NCBI RefSeq assembly: GCF_010015445.1
Contig: NC_053129.1
Coordinates: forward strand, 21,739,749-21,803,748
Direction of reading: 5' to 3'
DNA: 64,000 bases
DNA from: Perca fluviatilis
Taxonomy: Eukaryota > Chordata > Actinopteri > Perciformes > Percidae
Shown: piece by piece, positions 11,559 to 22,315 of the stretch
Position numbering within the stretch: the stretch's first letter is position 1
How the letters are laid out: the number at the start of each line of letters is the position of its first letter
Translations under genes and position numbers: made by a program
The notes under the pieces: generated by a model
The model's database searches: none
What the model saw: only the letters and a program-made list of their open reading frames with translations
What the model was told of the DNA's origin: nothing

Positions 11559-11891
11559 GTAAGTAAACAGAATAACTAACAGACATTTACCAATACACTA
11601 ACTTAACACTTCTGTTGTGTTTTGTTTTAACCCAATAATGAATCTAAATTGTAACTGAATATAATGCTAAACACAAACAAATCTGGTATAGTCAATGTCC
11701 GTAAGAAGTGGTATGACCTCAGCCGCTCCATCACACCAAACATAGTTTTTCAACCATTTTGAATGTGAGAAATATTGTCTTAAATATTTGGTTTAGTTTT
11801 TTGAATGAGGCATTGTTTCCTTTGGATGGTTCCAGTTTCAGTGTTGTGACTGTGACCGCCTGTGTCAGTAAGTCATTATCTTCAAGAACTG

Positions 11892-11989
11892 TATTTAGAG
11901 GGACAGGAGACGGGCTCAATCCGCCACACAGAAATTCACACAAACATTCAACTGAGAAGTCCCGTGGGTGTCTCTCTATTTTTGCAGAG
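11892..11989 (+). promoter_or_regulatory. TATTTAG promoter and noncoding first exon of the intact WxxW gene
   Basis: TATTTAG begins at 11892; the exon ends at donor GCAGAG|GTAACC (11989). A 5'UTR intron would join it to the ATG exon whose acceptor, CTCCTACAG, lies just before 12243. The arrangement is conserved in the diverged third copy at 15753-15837. Confidence 0.5.
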
Positions 11990-12270
11990 GTAACCCAATT
12001 TCTCATCTGAGCTTAATATTTTGAATGTCATTTCAGGGATATTTATTTAACAATGTATGTTATTATAAACTGTAATTTTGGTAAATGTAATTTCTTTTTT
12101 TTTTTTATAAAGATGTATTTGAAATTGAGATGTGTTAAATATTATACATGCACTTCAATGCATGTTTAGATCACTTGATGCAACTCTTGAACTTTCTTTG
12201 ATCATGCACACATGTATTCCTAAATGCAACCATCTCCTACAGGTTTAAAGATCCCTCTTTATCTGCAATC

Positions 12271-15074
12271 ATGATCCAATTGGTAATGTATCACTTTGTG
12301 TTTATATATTTTTTTCTCTGTGGATATACATGTTCTTTATAAGCACTGTGCCATAGTCTGTGATTGTAACCTATTTTATTTTCTTTTGTCCTTAATAGCT
12401 GAGCGTAGCCATTGTTGCAGGATTGTTCTTTGGTAGGTTCAACTCCATAACTGCAATCCAGTGTCACGATCACATTTACAATTTTGACTCTATAATGACA
12501 AATGTACTCCGTCACAATAGTCAAAAGCTTTTCTGATTACCTTTTACCAGAAAGCAACCAGCAGACAGCCAGAGTGTCGGACTTAGTTTTACTCCCTAAA
12601 CCAGGTTAGAAATTCTTTTCACTGGCAATTCTCACATTTACTGACAAGTACAGACTTAACCAGTCAGTGGTTCACTTTGTATAGAAAAGTTGTCTTGTTG
12701 CTAATTTATCTCAACTTAAATGCCTTTGTCCAGGATGCTGGACACGCTGGTTTGACAGAGATGACCCCTCTGGAAGTGGAGACTGGGAAACCCTCTCTGA
12801 TCTTCGCAATGAGTACCCAGGAAAGATCTGCTCTAAACCATTAGCTATTGAGGCGAGAACTCTATCTGGACTCACTGTGGCTGCAGCAGGTGATGTGATT
12901 TATCTGTAAGTACTGAAAGAGTATGAATAATTTGAATGTGTTTCATGCGAAGATTCATATTGTATTCTGATTGTTTTGCATTGATATTGCTACTACGTGT
13001 TTGAGTACCTGTTGAGTTCAAGCATATTTTCATTGCTAACATGCTCACAATGACAGTGCTATCAGTGCCCATCCTCTAGGCACCAGGAGTGTCCATTAAT
13101 GGTAATCCAGCCAATCATTATGAAGATAATAAAGTCTGGACCAAATGACCAACAGAAAGATTGACAGACTTGACATTTTCTTTCTTAGATCCATGCCACT
13201 AGCATGCTACGTTTCTTTTTTTTTCCAGAAGGGACACCACTAAAGGATTTGTCTGCAGGAACCAGGACCAACCCAGGCCTAAGATGTGTAAGGATTATCG
13301 TGTTCGTTTCAGCTGCCCTCGCTCTTTCTGTAAAGGTACGGTCTGAACACATTCATGTGCGGTGTTAAGCTTGATTTAGGGTTCTGCGTTCAACTGAAGC
13401 CGTAGGTCCGCACATTGGTATGCGTAGCTACGTACTCTACGCCGTATCCTGGTGTGCGCCTCCCCTTAAATGTAACGGTGCGTTGTGGCACCGCAGACAG
13501 CAACCACTGAATTGTCCACTTGGCTGTGGCTTGGTAGCGTCGCATTTTCCTCTACTTGTATTCGGGTTCTCCCTCTCCATGAAAGTCATGAAAGGAAGAG
13601 GGTTAACTTTTCCTGAGTCAGTACATCCTCCAAAGCTAATCTCTCACACTCAGCTTTGCTATTCTCAGGTCCCATGACATGGTGCTCTTTGGATGCTTTT
13701 ATATAGACTTTAGTGGTCCCCCTAATACTGTATCTGAAGTCTCTTTCCTGAAATTCAGTCTTGGTGCAGAATTACAGCCACTAGAGCCAGTCCCACAATG
13801 AGCTTTCCTTAGTGTGCCATTTCTGTGTCTGTAGCTATTGAGGAGGGGGGCGGCAAGGTGAAGGGTGGGGGTGTGGCCTTGGCCAACTGCCACTTTGGTT
13901 GTTTGAAAGCCATGCTCTCACTCTCTCTCTCTCATGGGTGAGAAAGGGGAGGTAACCTTGCTCCTTATGAGCCAATAAGGAGCAAGATTCCAGATCGGCC
14001 CATCTGAGCTTTAATTTTCTCAAAGGCAGAGCAGGATACCCAGGGCTCGGTTTACACCTATTGCCATTTATAGCCACTGGGGGACCATAGGCAGGCTGGG
14101 AACGCAGATTAATGTTAAAAGACCTCAAAGTGAAATTTTCATGCTATGGGACCTTTTTTAAAAAGGGCAGTAGAACAACACAGACATACTAGCACACGTA
14201 GAAATCCTCACAAAGCGGCAAGGCCACTTGAGAGGCAGTAGGCTACATCGTAGGCGATTGCGTACCCTCTTCTCTTACATTATTTATGTGCCCACGTATT
14301 TATTTAGAATGGTGTTTTGGCTCTGCAGTTTCCCTCCAGCAGATCTCTCTTTTATTGTTCCTTGCAGTGTGCTGGACCCAGTGGTATAACCGCGACGCTC
14401 CCAGTGGAACAGGGGACTGGGAGAGTTTGACTAACCTGAGGACAGAAAACCCGGGACAAATCTGTGTCAGCCCAATGTCCATTGAGGCTGTTACCTCTGA
14501 CACATTGACCCCAGCCCTCTCCACAGGGCAGACCTTTATGTAAGTAGCTTTATAGGAAAATAATTTTGAAACGTTAAATATACTATCTGCTACACACTAC
14601 AACATTAGATCAATACTTCTCAACCTCTTTCCCAATGATTCCAAATCATTAAAATGTAGCGGAGCTTTACTTTATTCTTGGGCTATCCGCTTTTAATGGT
14701 CCGAGTAAGAAAAAGGAATAACCCAATTTCTTGGTATTCGTAGTTTCTATTCATTGGATATCTGCATCATTTGAAAAGGTACAACTGACATCAAAAAACA
14801 AATGGGGGGAGAATTGGGTTTAATTGTTACTTTAATAAACTAGAGCATGTTTTTATCATAGTTAACCAATAATTTATGGTTTTCGTCATGTACCCGGTTA
14901 AGTTCTTGTTTGCTTTCAATGGTCTCCTTGCTCTAAATATCATCATACTGAGCAATTAACTGTTTGCAATCCTTTTTCAGTTACAATCAAAATGAGGGAT
15001 TGGTTTGCCACAATACAGACCAGGAATCTGGCTTGTGCCTTGACTACAAAGTTCGGTTTGGGTGCCCATGCTAA
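12271..15074 (+). CDS. Small secreted protein with two WxxW (mucin CysD-type) modules, seven coding exons
   Basis: Coding exons: 12271-12282, 12399-12432, 12551-12604, 12734-12905, 13229-13335, 14368-14539, 14981-15074. All introns are GT-AG and phases agree, giving 214 residues. Residues 1-15 are a hydrophobic signal peptide (MIQLLSVAIVAGLFF). Residues 16-33 are a short linker. Module 1 (about 34-126) starts CWTRWFDRD and ends VCRNQDQ, then VRFSCP. Module 2 (about 127-214) starts CWTQWYNRD and ends VRFGCPC just before TAA. Each module is split the same way: a 172-nt exon, then a shorter exon. This is the Mucin2_WxxW family (PF13330), known from the CysD domains of gel-forming mucins and from CILP. 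CysD modules are thought to make non-covalent links in mucus or matrix, so an extracellular role is inferred. The start is the first ATG after a 5'UTR exon. I do not recognise a named gene. Confidence 0.85.
13668..14153. mobile_element. MITE with GGTCCCATGACATG ends, copy B, in intron 5
   Basis: The same ends as 7107-7594 (GGTCCCATG and CATGGGACC-like). It fills much of the intron between the two WxxW modules. The rest of the intron (13336-13667 and 14154-14367) shows no feature. Confidence 0.65.
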
Positions 15075-15117
15075 GTCCTGACTCCACAGCAAACACTGCG
15101 AAGGATAAGACTCATTT

Positions 15118-15123
15118 AATAAA
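15118..15123 (+). terminator. Poly(A) signal of the WxxW gene
   Basis: AATAAA lies 44 nt after the stop codon. The following 550 bp (15124-15690) hold no gene or recognisable repeat. Confidence 0.7.
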
Positions 15124-15699
15124 ATTTCTCAATTTTCTCAGATTTTTGTTGTCCTTTCTTTATTACTTGGTGTCTGATAGAAGAATCATAATAGGCCATT
15201 TTCACAGAAGAAATTTTAATGTAGGAAAGAAGTGTAACATTAACGGTGGCTCTGTTCTATTAAAGTATCCCAGTGAGCCAGCATGTGTGATGCCAGGACC
15301 CTGAAGACTATGCATTTAAATGGAACTCCGCCATAGGTTATTGTATTACTTTTACCATATTGTAAGTGTCTTTACTGATAAAAGGCTGATTATGTGCTTT
15401 ATCAGTCCTTACTTTCCAGTGATATGTGAAATCTTATCTAGTAATGTAAAAAATGAATTAATATGGTAATATGCTTGCATGGAGTTATGATTATGTGTGA
15501 GCACGCAGACGTATGTTTTCAACAGATGCTGGGAACTGATTTCATTTAGTGTCAAATCACAACAGGATAAGCATATCAGGCAGGATTAGCCTCACAATTT
15601 AACTTTTTTTAGTTTACGGTTTTTCCAGTAATTATAACATTGTGGGACCTCTGGAGATTTCCACCCATAGTTTACTGCTTGTTCCGCTGCCCCTAGGTT

Positions 15700-15930
15700 G
15701 GGTGGTTCCAGTTTGCATGACTCTTTACCTGTGTCAATATCTTCTAGAACTGTATTTAAGGAGAGAGATGTTTACATAAGCCACACAGATTAAAACAACT
15801 AAGAAGTCCTGTAGGCAAGTCTTGTTTTTGTAGAGAGGTAACATGATGTCTCTTCTGAACTTAATGTTTTTAATTTCATAGATATTTAACAGTCTATAAA
15901 GTGCTATTTCTGTGAATTTGTTTAACCCTC
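15700..15930 (+). pseudogene. Diverged 5' fragment of a third WxxW gene copy (promoter and first exon only)
   Basis: Several blocks match 5262-5480 and 11825-12060 with many differences: GGTTCCAGTTT, the TATTTAAG box (15753-15760), the CCACACAGA stretch, the donor GAGAG|GTAAC (exon end 15837) and the following intron start. No coding exon follows; the sequence breaks off before the large duplication starts at 15988. It looks like the remnant of an older tandem paralogue. Confidence 0.6.
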
Positions 15931-16259
15931 TGAGGTCTAAACCATTTTTTCCCGTCTTTGGTTTGCCTGGTCTCGTATAACCTCAACCCTGTGATGCACA
16001 AAGTAATATACGGTTATTTCAGGAGAACCTGGCCTCTCAGGATATGTATGCCGCAGGGATGCCACATGAATGTTTACATTGTTATAGGACTACACAGACA
16101 AAAGAAAAGACTAAATGGAAATTGTCACAGAAATGTATTGAAATCCTTTTGGCTTATGAAGTGTTCTAGGTGTTCTCTGACTAAATGCCACATTCAGCTG
16201 GAAAACCTGTTAGTGTCTGTGTTGTCGATGCCTCGAGAGAGGAAAACGTCATTGACAGC

Positions 16260-16600
16260 TTACAGTTTTACACACAAATACTGGTACTTGAGACACAATT
16301 ACCACAACATGTAACTCATGCACCAACCCCCTGAACCAATTCTGCTAAACTACAAGCACAATTCCTGTTTACACTCAAATTGCAGTTCTAAAACAGTTTT
16401 TTTCAAAACACTACGCACAATTCTCTGCATTTGGCACAATTTTCATGAAGAAAATCTATTGTTTTCACAAGGAACACACTGCCATTCAAATATGCACACT
16501 GATTCATCACATGGGCATACACCTGTCACACAGTTTTACAATGAGCAATCAGAGCTTTAGCATAAAAGGGCAACAGGTGAGCTGCTCTTCTGTTTTGGAG
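16260..16600. mobile_element. Remnant of a TA-type DNA element with TTACAGTTTTACACAC end
   Basis: TTACAGTTTTACACACAAAT at about 16263 resembles the Tc1/mariner-type end seen at 3238. The AT-rich sequence downstream has the CAAAACAC-type subterminal motifs of such fish elements. No opposite end could be placed. The ORFs here are random. It is repeated at about 38948-39285. Confidence 0.35.
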
Positions 16601-16607
16601 AATTTTT

Positions 16608-16635
16608 TTTCGTTTGTGGATGGGAAATTTTTTGG

Positions 16636-16672
<37 letters not shown>

Positions 16673-16681
16673 GGGGGGGGG
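16608..16681. repeat. Long T-run followed by G-run, present only in unit 1
   Basis: GGGG, then about 34 T, then 9 G (16634-16681), with about 25 bp of adjoining sequence, are missing from unit 2, where the flanks join near 39295. The tract looks more like a sequencing or assembly artefact, or an unstable homopolymer, than a functional site. Confidence 0.6.
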
Positions 16682-16974
16682 CTAGCAGTTGATGCTTTTC
16701 ATGGCTGGATTCGCTATGCTAGGCGATATTTCCCCCGCTGCTTGGCCAGGGAAAACCATAGACTGTTAATATTAATGGACAGAGCATGTGTGACATCACC
16801 CATTGGTTTGTGGAGAGCTGATATGAGTCGTCGAGTTTGCGTTTATGGGCGCAGCCATTGTGGTTGCGGATGTGACGTTTTTAGATGAGAAGGAGGAGTG
16901 AGGGAGGAGCCGTAGACAGTTGAGCGGTATCTAACTATTATTATTTTTTTTCTTTTGAGTTAGCAACGCTGCTT

Positions 16975-18115
16975 ACACCCTTCGTTACGTTACACACGTT
17001 CACTGGCAATCTGGATGCAACTTCTGCTGAAAGCCTGCATACATAATTCAAGGTAAGATTTAGCTTTGCTAGGTTTTAAATATATCTTTGTCCCATAGTT
17101 ATATTACATATAAGAGGAGTCACATTGTAAAGTAAATGTATCTGATGTTACCATGTAAATTGTCTGTACCATTAGCTAGCCACTTATGGTAAAACATGCT
17201 AATGTTAATTTTCTGCAAATTGAAGTTTAGCTACGTTTTCCTAATTTAAACGTAGTGTCAGCGAAATGCAAAACGGTGATTGTCAATGCTTATCATTATC
17301 TAACGCTAACTATTAGCAAATGTTTAACCAAGTTTCTTAGAACGTTTGGTTAACTGTAATAACCATAAAGCACCGATAAAGTCTTGCTACTGTTAGCAAG
17401 TATCATCAGTCTATGGTTGGCGCAATTAGCCTTTACATGCTTTTAAGAGCTAACGTTAGTAGAAATAAGATCTTTTAACTGAGTTAAAGTTACACTAAAG
17501 AACAATACACTGTTGTTAATTCATCTGTATTCTCCTAGATAATTAATGAAGTACAGTTACATGCTAGTGTGCATATATATTTAACTATGAGGGGCTCAAA
17601 TGGAAATTGATGACTCTTTTTTTCTTTCTTTCAGAAATAGGAGTGTGGAGAGCCACGATGGCATGTGCACCCAACCCAATGCCTCAGAATGAAGTAATAG
17701 TTACTTTTCTTTTTCCACTGTGCATTACAGACAACCAACAGACTGTCACACTATGCTCACTGTAATTGTAAAGGCAGCTTTTATTTCTTTACCCAAGTGC
17801 TTTAAGCTTTATGTTAAGCTATATTTTTATATTGTGGTTTGTAATGTCAACCATTTCTACTGTAATTAACAATGTGGCACTAGTGATTCAACTACCTCTT
17901 TTTATTATGCAGACTTCACTTGTGACAGTGAATTTTGCCTTTACAGCAGTGATTTATGTGTGGAATTTACACTGGATTGTAAAAGGTGAACTACATTATT
18001 TAATTCATCACTTTAAACATAATGTTAAAAATATTGCCAGTGTTGTTTGTGGTTTATGTAGTTTTTGAAGTTAATGCCCATTTCAATGTGAAATAAAGGT
18101 CTTTCTAAAGCTACA
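16975..18115 (+). ncRNA. Candidate spliced transcript inside the CATAGACT transposon (unit 1, + strand)
   Basis: A possible first exon ends at donor TTCAAG|GTAAGA (17052). A second exon begins after TTTCTTTCAG (17634). A poly(A) signal AATAAA lies at 18092-18097. The second exon has an ATG in good context (GCCACGATGG) opening a 35-codon ORF, 17658-17765, with no recognised family. The start of exon 1 is a guess. The ORF and splice sites are identical in unit 2 (ATG at 40271). It could be a noncoding transcript or chance signals. Confidence 0.25.
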
Positions 18116-19505
18116 TTTGTTGTTTTTCTGAAGTAACTATAGGAACATACAGTATTGTCATACAAGACATTGGTAATTTGATAGAATTTGTAATTGATTA
18201 AAAGTGTCTATTTGGGCTTTAATCAACATAAATGATTTTCTTAAATGTTACCATACTTACTTGAATGTTGACAAAGGATCAGCAAAATGTAGTTTGTGCT
18301 TTTCTTGTGTGTCTTTATGTACTTGTCAATTTTAATCACCATGAAAACACTTCACCAAAATCCTTTTAGATTAATTTATAGGAATATATTTGAAATACGT
18401 AGTAGTTAATTGAAAATGCACTAGGGTCTGTTTAATCTGTGTAGGGTTATTGTAAATCCATTATAACAAAAGTATGATCACAAATTGCAAAGAAAAAATA
18501 AACAACTTATTCAATGTAATAATTAAATCAATGTACCTTATATTTACTGCACTGACATTTTTAAAGTATGAAAACTAAAAACCATACAAGGACATGCAAT
18601 GTCAATATCTAATTCTAACAGTTTAATCCTATACATAAAATATCTCAATTATATGCCTAATACATATTTCTAAAGTGCTAACTTTTAGGTTTGAATGGTG
18701 AACAGAACCCAAATGCAGACAGAACGCAGAGCCAGGAGTGTGAATTAACAGGTTTTATTTAAAGTATCCAGTCCAGGTTTCTGAAGGGGGAAAAGCACGT
18801 CAAAGTTTCCAGGATGGAGAACGGGTCGGTGCTTTCTGGGAAGGAGCGGGTCCGTCAGAGGAAGATAGTAGGCCGGCTAGTGGTGGGGTCCAGTGGTGGT
18901 GGCTGTCTGCTCCGGTGGATTCCATACTCCAGGAGTCAGGTTCCAACGGTAGCTGGGGCACAAGAGAAAGGATAAGGACAGGCAAATGTTTGTAATAGAC
19001 AAACATGTAGTTAAGGCATGGTAGATCACAATGAATTATATTAATATATGCGCTTGTACATGAATCTATGCTTCAGTTGAGGACATGCAGTATTAAGTAA
19101 ACATAATCCTACATGTCAAATTTATCTTAGACAATGTGTATTGTACGCAACACTTTTTTAATGATATGTACATTTTGGTAATAAACAGCACTTGTAAATA
19201 TAGATTGTAACATGTATGTGACTCATCTTAAAACAGACTAATGTGCTGACAGAAGGTCTTCAAATAGATTAGCAGACACAGTAAGTGGAAGAAAGACATC
19301 AGTGTAACAGCATCAACAACAGTGGTTAATAACTACTGCAACAGCATGCTTGTTAGGTACATTAAGAGTCTGAAATAATGTATTTAGAATTTTTTGAGAA
19401 ATGAACTTACATAGTGACGCTCCAATATTGAAACTGGTACTTTATACAATACATTTGGCAGCAGAACTGAAGATTTTTCAAGATAGAACACTAATGTAAC
19501 TTACA

Positions 19506-19547
19506 TTATATATATATATATATATATATACATATACATACATATAC

Positions 19548-19584
<37 letters not shown>
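19506..19584. repeat. (TA)n microsatellite with CATA interruptions, unit 1
   Basis: About 79 bp here against about 120 bp of pure TA in unit 2 (42123-42243). This length difference is the kind expected between alleles. Confidence 0.9.
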
Positions 19585-19586
<2 letters not shown>

Positions 19587-19715
19587 AGGTTGCCCAACTC
19601 TTGGGCAGGAACATATATTTCAGTATATTCAAGTAAAAGCAGGCTCTGCTTGTCCTGTGCGAATGCGCCACACGAAACTCAGATGTGAGGGGGTAATTTC
19701 TAAATCACACGCACT

Positions 19716-19913
19716 CCCAAAATGATTCTAATCCCGTGCGAATATAGGGTTTAATATGACTTTGCACCATAGCATTAGCTATATCAGGCTTTGATTTTAA
19801 GCTAACATTAGCTACCCAAAATGATTCTAATCCCGTGCGAATATAGGGTTTAATATGACTTTGCACCATAGCATTAGCTATATCAGGCTTTGATTTTAAG
19901 CTAACATTAGCTA
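19716..19913. repeat. Two tandem copies of a 99-bp unit, unit 1
   Basis: Units at 19716-19814 and 19815-19913 begin CCCAAAATGATTCTAATCCC and look identical. Because 99 is divisible by three, the minus-strand reading frame repeats too. The array is also present in unit 2 (42374-42571). Confidence 0.9.
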
Positions 19914-20723
19914 CCATTACATGTAATGGTAGTGTTAACTTGCGGGTTAGGGAGGCATGCGCATCGATTAGCAATAACACCACATATGGTTAAAAATAGG
20001 TCGCCGGCGAGACCGTTGTGCATACCTACTGTATACGACTGTAACGTTAAATATATATTTGAATCCGTTTATACGGTCTGCATAACATTAGCCCGCTAGC
20101 TTGGTTAGCAAGGTGCAATCTAGCTAGCAAACTGATATTAATTGGGATGCTAACGTTGGCTAACGAAAAACAGTATTTAAAAAAATGTAACGTTACTTAC
20201 CAGAAAAACTGAACGGCCGACTTCTTTGAGTGTCTTGTCGTCCAACCGAACGCTGAATAAGACATTATTAGGCGACCAAAGTGTCACAGTCACTACGAAG
20301 AAAGCTGGTCAAACTCCAAAATGAAGTTAACGTGCCTTGGATAAGCTTTGCTAAACCTCTGTCATGATTGACAGGCCGCAAACTGTCAATCACATAGCCA
20401 CGCCCTAAAACACCCCCTGCTTTATCGCCGATTTTAAAATCAAAGAGACCATAATTCAAAAAATTAACATCATTATGTGTTGCAGAAAACTTAAAACTAG
20501 CGATTGAGACCATAAACTCATTATGAGGAGGTTTACTGAGGTAATTAATCAAGTAAGAAGTGGGTCACTTTCTCATAGACTTCTACAGAAACCGACCTCC
20601 TTTTGCAACCGCACGTGTCGCCCCCTGCTGGAATTCAGATAGAATGCAGGTTTAAGGCACTTCCGCATTTGCAGCACTTTGCGAAACCGGATGCGCTGTC
20701 CACTAAAAGTCTATGGGGAAAAC

Positions 20724-21280
20724 ATTGCTTGTGATGTGGATGAGGTGCTGTGGCCAGACCGAAACAGAAGAGAGGATGCAGCACAGTTTTTTTTTTTTTT
20801 TTTTTTTTTACTGTAACTATATACAGTAAATTCTTTTTTTTTTCGTAAGTAGACCACTGTATGTGCAACTTTGTAGTGGTTGGGATGTATACTGTGTACA
20901 TTGTTTTTGTGGGAAAAATAAAATATATTTGTTACCGTGTATTTGTGTGTTCTGACAATATTCTCAAATATTTTACAACACACTTATGTATGTACTGTCT
21001 GTGGTAAGTGTAACACTGAACAAAAAAAAGGCCTAAGTTATTACGAAAAAATGGAGAAGTGTTTTCCATTCATCATAGTGTTTTACATTGAGCACATCAG
21101 TGTTGAACTGGTTCTTATAAATGTCTATTCATATGATGGTTTGTGTGTGTCATTTTAAAACAAAATACCATTTGAGAAGAAATAACATTGTTTTGAATGT
21201 AAAGTTTTATTTTGCAGTAGAATTGAAGGGTTTTGCCCATTGTGTGTGTGTGTGTGTTTTTGATTTGTGCGTAGAGTTAT
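20724..21280. other. Gene-free spacer between two transposons, unit 1
   Basis: It contains a poly-T run near 20787-20809, a second T-run near 20834, and a (TG)n tract near 21239-21258. The small ORFs read through homopolymers and are not genes. The same spacer is at 43381-43939. Confidence 0.6.
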
Positions 21281-21552
21281 GGGGTCCGTTTCAGGAAGGA
21301 GGTTTAACAAACTCTGAGTGTAACCCTGATGTCTGAGTTGATTTAGCCTGAGATGGGAAACTCTGAGTTTTCAGTTCCAGAACAGCTGATATGAGTTGGT
21401 TCAATCAACTCAGAGTATGTTCACGCATGTGCACCACCACAATAAAAAGGCAGCATGAATGGAGCCATGATACTACGATTCACCATGGTAACAACCACAA
21501 ACAAATGGGTCGGCGTAAATACTCATGCGTACAAACAGCGAGTTTGAACATG

Positions 21553-21645
21553 CATTTCGTTAAAAAAAGCAAGACAGCGGCTGCTGCTGCAAAAGAGAGA
21601 GAATTGGTGTGGGAGAAAATTGCTGCTCGAGTCACAGTGTATTAA
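21553..21645 (+). pseudogene. Myb/SANT-like domain remnant of the Harbinger-like element (unit 1)
   Basis: The reading frame gives KKSKTAAAAAKER followed by LVWEKIAARV, then a stop. The pattern of a basic stretch, alanine-rich helix and W-x-K-I-A-x-R-V resembles the end of the Myb/SANT-like DNA-binding domain of proteins encoded by PIF/Harbinger elements. Only about 30 residues remain. Unit 2 has the same piece near 44213. Confidence 0.4.
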
Positions 21646-22315
21646 TTTCATATTTAATCACAGTTAACTTATAATATCACTGGTGAAAACTGGAATTGTA
21701 TTACACCTATAATTTCATTTAGGTGCAATTCTGCGGGCAACAAAGTAAGCTATACTAATCCCATTCTGAGCCTGCAGCACCATGATCATTAACAGAACTA
21801 TAATGTGTAATCATTTAGCGTATTTTCCGGACTATAAGTCGCTCCGGAGTATAAGTCGCATCAGTCAAAAAATGGGTCTTGAAGAGGAAAAAAACATATA
21901 TAAGTCGCACCGGACTATAAGTCTCATTTATTTAGAATTTTTTTTTTTTTTCATCTGTCAACTACACAATAGCACACAGATCAACAGGCTGAATACGGTA
22001 GGTGTCCGGTAGTGATGTTACCTGTGAACCTCCTGCTTTGAGGCATGTATCGAAAACATGAACCAATTTGGAATGAAGCTTTGTATCGGAGCTTGATTTG
22101 TTTTGGGATAATCACGTGACCAGTGACGTCCGAAGCTTCGTTTCACACACACCCACCTGACTGCTTCGAAGTTGAATTCAAAAGCTGCGTGAGCAGCGCA
22201 ACACGGGGCTGGGTTTGCTGCAGTAGGAGAGTCAACAGAGTCAGGAGAGTTAGTGAATAGAGAGATTATTATAGCTAGTAAGAAAGTGTATAGCCAGTAG
22301 AAAGTTCATAGCGAG

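Larger units (their letters stand above)
7610..14165. repeat. 6.5 kb tandem duplication, unit B
   Basis: This is the second copy of 1067-7609. From about 8530 on it is almost identical to unit A. Its first 900 bp differ by many small indels, mostly at GC-rich spots. At its right edge the sequence continues into the true intron 5 and the last two exons of the WxxW gene, so unit B carries the complete gene. Confidence 0.85.
18740..20270 (-). ncRNA. Candidate spliced transcript inside the CATAGACT transposon (unit 1, - strand)
   Basis: On the minus strand a donor TTCTG|GTAAGT ends a possible exon at 20201. A last exon starts at 18952 after the strong acceptor TTGTGCCCCAG and is followed by AATAAA (complement of 18754-18759). 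The last exon has a 41-codon ORF (18925 down to 18800), proline- and serine-rich, with no family I recognise. The intervening exons are not determined. Unit 2 has the same signals near 41367-42875. Confidence 0.25.
16757..20715. mobile_element. 3.96 kb DNA transposon with CATAGACT ends and 8-bp TSD GGGAAAAC (unit 1)
   Basis: The left end is CATAGACTGTTAATATTAAT and the right end is AAAGTCTATG; the inverted ends share CATAGACT followed by a gapped TGGACAG(A/C)GCAT match. Identical GGGAAAAC duplications flank it at 16749-16756 and 20716-20723. The right end (GTCGCCCCCTGCTGG, GCAGGTTTAAGGCACTTCCGC) resembles a repeat common in teleosts. No transposase ORF is visible. Instead the interior has splice-like segments on both strands, an AT microsatellite and a duplicated 99-bp unit. 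I cannot name the superfamily; an 8-bp TSD is shared by hAT and a few others. Confidence 0.75.

Noticed and set aside
16445..16888. 147-codon plus-strand ORF with a run of phenylalanines
   Set aside because: It reads through the T-run at 16634-16672 and is shorter and interrupted in unit 2; an artefact of low complexity.
20268..20552. 94-codon minus-strand ORF at the right end of the CATAGACT element
   Set aside because: It overlaps a noncoding right terminus, is shortened to 63 codons in unit 2 by a 1-base change, and shows no family motif.
20711..20983. Lysine-run ORFs on the minus strand
   Set aside because: They translate the poly-T tract and change between units.
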